Origin: Psychrobacter glacincola
GTDB lineage: Bacteria; Pseudomonadota; Gammaproteobacteria; Pseudomonadales; Moraxellaceae
Assembly: GCF_904846215.1 (NCBI RefSeq)
Contig: NZ_CAJGZK010000003.1
Coordinates: forward strand, 1 to 64,000
Direction: 5' to 3'
DNA: 64,000 nt
Shown here: positions 58,724-64,000 of the stretch, one piece after another
Position numbering within the stretch: the stretch's first letter is position 1
How the letters are laid out: each line of letters starts with the position of its first letter
Made by a program: the position numbers and the translations under genes
The notes under the pieces: generated by a model
What the model saw: only the letters and a program-made list of their open reading frames with translations
Databases searched by the model: none
What the model was told of the DNA's origin: nothing

Positions 58724-60634
58724 ATGAACGCTCTATTTCGCTTTTTTGAATCCCGCCTATCCGCTTTCCCTGATACACCCATGCCGCTGCCCCGTGATGG
58801 ACTGATTAAGTTCTTGTGGGCGTGTACCGAAGGCTTACGCGGCTGGCTACTGCTATTTATGATTTTGTCCGCCGGTATCGGTATCTATGAAGCGATGCTG
58901 TTTGCTTGGATTGGCAATATCGTTGACTGGCTGGGGATTTATACCCCGCAGACGTTATGGACTGAAAAAGGCGACATCCTACTGCTGATGTTGGCAGTAT
59001 TGATTGTTAGCCCCTTTTGGATTGCCTTATCGTCTTTGATTCGTTTTCAGTCCATTCAGGGCGTATTTCCAATGCAGATGCGCTGGCGTTTTCATCAGCG
59101 TATGCTGGGTCAATCGATGCAGTTTTATCAGGACGAGTTTTCTGGTCGCGTCTCTGCCAAGGTAATGCAAACGGCGCTAGCAGTACGAGATACAGTGATG
59201 ACGGTCACTGATATGCTGCTCTATGTGCTCGTCTACTTTATCACCACCGGGGTTATTTTATTTAACTTAGACGTCTTATTATTAATCCCGTTTGTGATTT
59301 GGTTTGTCCTGTTTGGTTTGAGCATGTGGTTTTTTATTCCTAAGCTCAAACATACCGCCATTGTACAGGCTGATGCACGTGCATTAATGGTTGGTCGTAT
59401 CACCGATGCCTATGCCAATATTATGACAGTGAAGCTATTTAGTCATTCACGTCGTGAGCTGAGCTATGCTAAAGATGCGATGGGGCAATTTTTAAGCACG
59501 GTACACTCGCAAATGCGCTGGGTCTCACAACTCGAAATCGTGAATCATACTATCAGTGTTATTTTGCTTGGTACGACCGCTGGCATTGGCTTGTATCTCT
59601 GGCAACAGGGCTCGCTTGGCGTTGGGGCGATTGCCGCAGCAACTGCCATGGCACTGCGTTTAAACGGTCTGACGAAAATGATTATGTGGCAAACGGCAAG
59701 TCTATTTGAAAGTATCGGTACCGTACAAGATGGCATGCGTACTTTATCTGCGCCGCAAACCATCGTTGATAAACCAAATGCGCCAGCGTTAAAAGTTACC
59801 GAAGGTCGTATCGTCTTTGATCATGTAGACTTTAGTTATGAGAGTGATGAGGTTGTTGATGATATCGAAGGCGAGGATATTGATGAGGTCAATCCTATGG
59901 CTGCTATGGCTGCCGCGCGGGTGAAGTTATTGGATGATTTCTATTTAGATATCAAACCAGGTGAGAAAATTGGCCTGGTTGGGCGCTCAGGTGCCGGCAA
60001 ATCAACCTTGGTCAATCTACTCTTGCGCTTCTTTGACGTCGATAGCGGTAAAATCCTGATTGACGGACAAGCGATTGATGAGGCTACCCAAGAATCCTTA
60101 CGTCAACAAATCGGTATGGTCACACAAGATACCTCACTGCTGCATCGTACCGTGCGTGAAAACATCGCTTATGGTCGTCCCGATGCCACCGATGAAGAGA
60201 TTGTCATCGCAGCAAAACAAGCCCAAGCGTGGGACTTTATCAAAGACTTATATGATGATAAAGGCAACACAGGACTTGATACCCAAGTTGGTGAACGCGG
60301 GGTCAAACTTTCTGGTGGGCAACGTCAACGTATTGCCATCTCTCGTGTTATGCTAAAAAACGCGCCGATTTTATTATTGGATGAAGCGACCAGTGCTCTT
60401 GATTCTGAGATTGAGTTTGCGATTACCGAAAGCTTGAACGATATCATGACTGGCAAGACGGTGATTGCCATCGCCCATCGCCTCTCAACCATCGCCGCGC
60501 TTGATAGACTGGTCGTGATGGATAAAGGTCAAATTATCGAGCAAGGTAGCCATGATGAGCTATTGAACTTACATGGCGTCTATGCGCGCTTGTGGCATCG
60601 TCAAAGCGGTGGCTTCTTAGGTGAAGACAGCTAA
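58724..60634 (+). CDS. ABC exporter, fused permease and ATPase
   Basis: This half-transporter has 636 residues. The N-terminal membrane domain has about six helices (about 35-330, including LLLMLAVLIVSPFWIALSSL and the MLLYVLVYFITTGVILFNL pair). The ATPase domain shows Walker A GLVGRSGAGKSTLV (about 416-429), the Q-loop MVTQDTSLLHRTVRENIAYG, signature LSGGQRQRIAISR, Walker B ILLLDEATSALD and the switch His in IAHRLSTIA. It belongs to the MsbA/HlyB-like exporter group; the substrate is unknown. An acidic stretch (about 372-405, SDEVVDDIEGEDIDEVNP) interrupts the first strands of the ATPase domain. It may be co-transcribed with the hydrolase and AlkB-like genes. Confidence 0.93.
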   Translation: MNALFRFFESRLSAFPDTPMPLPRDGLIKFLWACTEGLRGWLLLFMILSAGIGIYEAMLFAWIGNIVDWLGIYTPQTLWTEKGDILLLMLAVLIVSPFWIALSSLIRFQSIQGVFPMQMRWRFHQRMLGQSMQFYQDEFSGRVSAKVMQTALAVRDTVMTVTDMLLYVLVYFITTGVILFNLDVLLLIPFVIWFVLFGLSMWFFIPKLKHTAIVQADARALMVGRITDAYANIMTVKLFSHSRRELSYAKDAMGQFLSTVHSQMRWVSQLEIVNHTISVILLGTTAGIGLYLWQQGSLGVGAIAAATAMALRLNGLTKMIMWQTASLFESIGTVQDGMRTLSAPQTIVDKPNAPALKVTEGRIVFDHVDFSYESDEVVDDIEGEDIDEVNPMAAMAAARVKLLDDFYLDIKPGEKIGLVGRSGAGKSTLVNLLLRFFDVDSGKILIDGQAIDEATQESLRQQIGMVTQDTSLLHRTVRENIAYGRPDATDEEIVIAAKQAQAWDFIKDLYDDKGNTGLDTQVGERGVKLSGGQRQRIAISRVMLKNAPILLLDEATSALDSEIEFAITESLNDIMTGKTVIAIAHRLSTIAALDRLVVMDKGQIIEQGSHDELLNLHGVYARLWHRQSGGFLGEDS

Positions 60635-60691
60635 TTACAGTGCGTTATTAGCAATACTAACAACAACTTCTCACAGGGACGTGTTTATTTT

Positions 60692-61579
60692 ATGGAAGCC
60701 TACACAAATCGCATCACCCTTGCTGGCAAGCAAGCCCGCTATTATGACTTACAGCAACTCAGCTCAGCCGCTCAAACCGATGATAAACGCGCGCCTGCCC
60801 ACTTTTATGGCGGTAATAGCTTTACTGTCGGTACTTATGCGCCCTTATTAAATAAGTTAGCAACCAGCTTTGAGCTGAGTTCCTTAGCATTACGTGGCTA
60901 TTGGTACGATAAACCGCAGAGTCAGCGCCTCACTCGTGAGCAAGACGCTCATATGCTGATTGAGTTTTTAGAAAAAACGCAAGATAAACCCGTTGTCGGC
61001 ATCGGGCATTCGCAGGGCGCAACTTCTACCGCAATGGCAGCAGCGAAGCGTCCCGACCTATTCTCAGAACTTTATCTTATCGAGCCTGTCACCTTTACTA
61101 AGAAGCAAGCAACCCTTTACAACTTGCTGCCACGTCAATTTTTAATGAGCCGACAGCCGTTCAAAAGTACGCTAACCAAGCAATCGACTTGGACAAGCAT
61201 CGATGATTACTACGAGAGTTTACGCACGCAACCTGCTTATAAACGTATTAGCGATGAGCACTTAAAAGTGTTTGCCGAGCAAAGCTTGACCATCAATAAT
61301 AACGGGAGCTACAGCTTGGTGTTTGCACCGGAGCAAGAGCTTGCTAATTATTTTGGCGCGCCTCATATTGATGCCGCGCTCAAAAAACTGAGCTGTCCTT
61401 ATACTTTGATTACTGGTAAACCGACCTTATTTATCAACTCAAAAGTACGTAAGCAATGGCAGAAATTTGTCCCTGATGAAAGCATCATATCTTTGCCAGA
61501 TTATGGACACCTATTACCAATGGAAGCACCAGAAATATGCGCCAAAATTATTAATGAGCATTATCAGAGCAATAAATAA
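60692..61579 (+). CDS. Alpha/beta hydrolase
   Basis: This is a 295-residue alpha/beta hydrolase fold protein. The nucleophile elbow is VVGIGHSQGATSTAMAAA (Ser107), an acid is likely around the strand VTFTKK or TGKPTLF, and the catalytic His lies in LPDYGHLLPMEAP (about 276). There is no signal peptide. The HFYGGNSFTVGTYAPLL segment near residue 37 is the oxyanion-hole strand. The substrate cannot be inferred. It lies 57 bp after the ABC exporter and 8 bp before the AlkB-like gene. Confidence 0.88.
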   Translation: MEAYTNRITLAGKQARYYDLQQLSSAAQTDDKRAPAHFYGGNSFTVGTYAPLLNKLATSFELSSLALRGYWYDKPQSQRLTREQDAHMLIEFLEKTQDKPVVGIGHSQGATSTAMAAAKRPDLFSELYLIEPVTFTKKQATLYNLLPRQFLMSRQPFKSTLTKQSTWTSIDDYYESLRTQPAYKRISDEHLKVFAEQSLTINNNGSYSLVFAPEQELANYFGAPHIDAALKKLSCPYTLITGKPTLFINSKVRKQWQKFVPDESIISLPDYGHLLPMEAPEICAKIINEHYQSNK

Positions 61580-61587
61580 GCTGACCT

Positions 61588-62229
61588 ATGACTGACCTTT
61601 TTGCGCCCAAGCCGACTGACAATCTACTGCCTTATGACGGTCAGGTAAACGACTTAGGGATTGTGATTGATTATCCCAGCCCCTTATTTTATAACCTAGT
61701 GACTGAGCTACCTTGGCAAGCAGATGTCGTTACCTTATTTGGCAAGACACACGTCACCACGCGTCAAATCGTTTGGATGGGTGACAGCGATATCGACTAT
61801 CAATACTCAGGTCACATCCGTCAAACCATACCTTGGACAGACACTGTGTTTCATGTGAAACATCATGTTGAGCAGAAATTATTAGCACTTGGCATTGATG
61901 TTAATTTCAATTCATGTTTGCTCAATTACTATCCTTCTGGCGATGACGGCATGGGTTATCATGCCGATGATGAACGAGAGCTTGGCGCGCAGCCGATTAT
62001 CGCTTCCTTATCCCTTGGCGCTACACGGAAATTTATCTTTAAACATAAAACTATTAGACAAAAGAATAAGCCCGTCAAAGTCGAGCTTTATCTTGAGTCG
62101 GGTCAATTAATTGTCATGCATGGTGATACCCAACGTTTTTGGAAGCACAGCATCACCAAAAATAAAACGGCAGCGACAGGACGTATTAGTTTAACCTTTC
62201 GGAAAATATATCCAAATAATCGAAGCTAG
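61588..62229 (+). CDS. alkB: AlkB-like 2-oxoglutarate/Fe(II) dioxygenase
   Basis: This 213-residue dioxygenase resembles the AlkB/ALKBH2-type repair enzymes. Iron ligands are His125 and Asp127 in MGYHADDERELG and His187 in FWKHSI. The 2-oxoglutarate-binding arginines are in the RISLTFR motif (about 199-205). NSCLLNYYPSGDDGMGYH is the nucleotide-recognition neighbourhood, and the WMGD and YxYSG segments fit the same family. It reverses alkylation damage such as 1-methyladenine in relatives. No ada or aidB gene is adjacent. It starts 8 bp after the hydrolase gene. Confidence 0.9.
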   Translation: MTDLFAPKPTDNLLPYDGQVNDLGIVIDYPSPLFYNLVTELPWQADVVTLFGKTHVTTRQIVWMGDSDIDYQYSGHIRQTIPWTDTVFHVKHHVEQKLLALGIDVNFNSCLLNYYPSGDDGMGYHADDERELGAQPIIASLSLGATRKFIFKHKTIRQKNKPVKVELYLESGQLIVMHGDTQRFWKHSITKNKTAATGRISLTFRKIYPNNRS

Positions 62230-62246
62230 CTATCAGCTAAATTTAG

Positions 62247-62394
62247 TATAGTCAGTTCAAAATAAAAGCGCTACGATTGTAATAACGTGCTATTGGCTAT
62301 AATTTTTCCTTGCTTGCTGTTCGCAGGCGTGACAGAGGCTGCAAAAAATTTATAGCCAACAGCACGGTATCGTATTTAAAATGAATCGACTATA
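62247..62394 (-). repeat. Intergenic hairpin repeat, copy 8 (subfamily C)
   Basis: The ends are TATAGTCAGTTC and GAATCGACTATA. On the minus strand the core is GCAGCCTCTGTCACGCCTGC then GAACAGCAAGCAAG, identical to copy 7. The arms GTGCTATTGGCTATAATTTTT and AAAAATTTATAGCCAACAGCAC pair almost completely. It lies between convergent genes. Confidence 0.93.
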
Positions 62395-62410
62395 GTAAAT
62401 TAAATTTGGC

Positions 62411-63406
62411 TTAGCTGACTTTTAATACCAATTTGCCAAAGGCATCGCCTTTTTGCAGCTCATGGTGTGCTGCAATAACCTCTGATAATGGATAGGTTTG
62501 TTGCAATCGTAAAGTTAGCTGCCCATCTGCCACCAGTTGTAGGACTCGTGCCATATCTTCACCATTACGCCGCGCAGCATAACCTTCAACGCTTAGATTT
62601 TTTTGACTGCCTGCTTCTTTTAGCTTATCTACCCAAATCGTTGGCAGAACATATACCCGTCCAGACTCTTTGACAACGTCTAGCGCCCGTACCCCCGCTT
62701 CATCACCGACCAAATCCAATAAGATGTCGGCTTGCAGCTCAGGGAACGGATCATTTTTGGTATAATCAATCCAACCTGCAAGCTGACTGGTATCTATCAA
62801 ACCATCCAATTTTTCATACTTTTCTGCTGAACAAATCAGCGTGACTTTGATATGGTTTTTAACAACTTTTTCCATCAATAGCTGTATCAATAAATGCCCA
62901 ACACCGCCTGCTGGGGCATTCATGACCACATGCTCGCCCTCTTTGATATCAGTGAACTCAACAAACTGTAGCGCCGTTTGTCCGATACAAGGTAGTGCGC
63001 CTGCCTGCTCTAAGATGACAGCTTCAGGTACAGCTGCCAGTATTTTAGCATCGACGGCGACATATTCAGCATAGCATCCACCATTAAAAGTTAATGCTGC
63101 GACTTTATCACCAACGGCAAATTTCGTACCTTTACTGTCAACCACTGTGCCTGACATATCAAAACCCAAAATCGCTGACTGATTATGATCAAACTTGTCT
63201 TTTTGGATATTGGCAGCGCCCCAACCTTTACCTTGACGGGTTTTATAATCGACTGGATTAATACCCGCATACGCAATTTTCACCAGTACTTGATCATCTG
63301 TCAACTCAGGTATGGCAACATCATCTTGGTACATCATGACTTCAGGTTCACCGAACTCACGTATAAGCACCGCATGCTGGGTCGTTGGTATTTGTTTATT
63401 AGACAT
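62411..63406 (-). CDS. Zinc-independent MDR-family NADP oxidoreductase (quinone-reductase-like)
   Basis: This medium-chain dehydrogenase has 331 residues. It shows the N-terminal GroES-like part (VLIREFGEPEVMMYQ, VKIAYAGINPVDYKTRQG, ILGFDMSGTVVDS) and the nucleotide domain from VVMNAPAGGVGHLLIQLLM (AxxGGVG motif). The typical zinc-ligand cysteines of alcohol dehydrogenases are missing, so it belongs to the quinone-oxidoreductase/enoyl-reductase side. The true substrate is unknown. It is convergent with the AlkB-like gene across repeat copy 8. Confidence 0.88.
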   Translation of the reverse strand: MSNKQIPTTQHAVLIREFGEPEVMMYQDDVAIPELTDDQVLVKIAYAGINPVDYKTRQGKGWGAANIQKDKFDHNQSAILGFDMSGTVVDSKGTKFAVGDKVAALTFNGGCYAEYVAVDAKILAAVPEAVILEQAGALPCIGQTALQFVEFTDIKEGEHVVMNAPAGGVGHLLIQLLMEKVVKNHIKVTLICSAEKYEKLDGLIDTSQLAGWIDYTKNDPFPELQADILLDLVGDEAGVRALDVVKESGRVYVLPTIWVDKLKEAGSQKNLSVEGYAARRNGEDMARVLQLVADGQLTLRLQQTYPLSEVIAAHHELQKGDAFGKLVLKVS

Positions 63407-63460
63407 CAGTTATTATCCTTTTTATTTCTTGAATCCATCATTGATTTTTATTTTTTTATT

Positions 63461-64000
63461 TTAAGGCAGAGCCAATTCTGCACTTAAAGGAAGGTGGTCA
63501 GACAGAGTCGACCATGGTTTACCCGTATGTACCCAGGCATCCTTTATTCTGAGGTTACGGACATAGATACGATCTAAGCTTAGTACGGGCAACTTCGCTG
63601 GAAAAGTCGGCAGCAGCTTGCCATGACAATGTTTAAAGGCTTCAGTCATGCCCAAATTCGACGCCAACTTATCACAAGACATTTTTTTCCAATCATTAAA
63701 GTCCCCTGCCAAAATCAGTGGTTGGTCAGGTGCAATTTCATCTCGGACATAGTTAGAAATCGCTTCATATTGCTTGATACGATCGCGCTCAAATAGGTTT
63801 AAGTGGGCGCATAAAACCACCACTGGCACCTCCCAACCTACCGGTTGCACTTCACAGTGTAAGACCCCGCGCTGCTCAAGCTTATTGACCGTAATATTGA
63901 CATTATGCTTGGGATCAAGTGGAAATCGGCTCAATACGGCATTGCCATGATGACCATTTTCGTACTCTGAATTTTTGCCATAGCTGTTTTCCAGTTGCAA
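63461..64000 (-). CDS. Endonuclease/exonuclease/phosphatase-family protein, C-terminal part
   Basis: The gene continues beyond the right edge, so only the last 179 residues are seen. They contain the EEP fold motifs: NGHHGNAVLSRFPL, VVLCAHLNLFERDRIKQ (His), the metal-site LILAGDFNDWKK (DFN), LDRIYVRNL and the terminal LSDHLPLSAEL (catalytic SDH). The family includes DNase I-like nucleases and phosphodiesterases; the exact activity is unclear. It precedes the MDR gene with a 54-bp gap. Confidence 0.87.
   Translation of the reverse strand: MQLENSYGKNSEYENGHHGNAVLSRFPLDPKHNVNITVNKLEQRGVLHCEVQPVGWEVPVVVLCAHLNLFERDRIKQYEAISNYVRDEIAPDQPLILAGDFNDWKKMSCDKLASNLGMTEAFKHCHGKLLPTFPAKLPVLSLDRIYVRNLRIKDAWVHTGKPWSTLSDHLPLSAELALP

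Overview
The window is chromosomal DNA from a gammaproteobacterium of the family Moraxellaceae, most likely Psychrobacter. This rests on gene content and order and on protein style: AT-rich intergenic DNA, and low-complexity Ser/Asn/Gln/Asp-rich insertions in housekeeping proteins. No sequence search was possible. Almost everything is core metabolism. There is no prophage, CRISPR array, tRNA or rRNA that I can see. Mobile DNA is one complete IS5-family element, one IS fragment at the left edge, and a family of intergenic, hairpin-forming repeats of about 140 bp.

Layout. 0-5.6 kb: IS fragment, tex, an ompR regulator without its kinase, a small DksA/TraR zinc-finger gene and a lone AcfC-like periplasmic binding protein. 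5.6-18.7 kb: yciK-mupP-ubiG, dsbA, darP, rapZ, then panC-panB-folK-pcnB, a ComEA-like gene, mazG and a phosphomannomutase/phosphoglucomutase. 18.9-24.1 kb: a sugar-nucleotide module (a degenerate UDP-glucose dehydrogenase homologue, pgi, galU, galE). Together with the phosphomutase it resembles the constant end of Acinetobacter capsule loci. 24.1-39.6 kb: the TCA-cycle cluster sdhCDAB-sucAB-lpd-sucCD on the minus strand, with gltA divergent from it. 39.6-45.3 kb: a lipoprotein, an HExxH protein, rarA, a RibB with a dead RibA-like domain, and a hotdog thioesterase. 45.4-52.9 kb: hemX-hemD-hemC, algR-algZ and divergent argH, the same order as in Pseudomonas, then yggX. 52.9-56.5 kb: a TPP riboswitch with thiC, and a class I fructose-bisphosphate aldolase. 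56.7-57.5 kb: a complete IS5/IS427-type element. 57.5-64 kb: an EamA transporter, an ABC exporter, an alpha/beta hydrolase, an AlkB-like dioxygenase, a zinc-less MDR oxidoreductase and a truncated endonuclease/exonuclease/phosphatase-family gene.

The signal I consider most novel is the repeat family: eight clear copies, one decayed copy and one possible remnant. Each copy has TATAGTC-type ends, an almost invariant core (CAGCCTCTGT...ACAGCAAGCAAG) and flanking arms whose sequence differs between subfamilies but stays self-complementary within each copy. All copies are intergenic, and two abut stop codons within 0-1 bp. The pattern suggests selection or copying that preserves a structure, in a mobile or regulatory element. 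The second notable signal is a set of conserved genes whose enzyme domains look catalytically dead: the Ugd homologue, the RibA-like domain of RibBX, and the ATP-binding domain of AlgZ.
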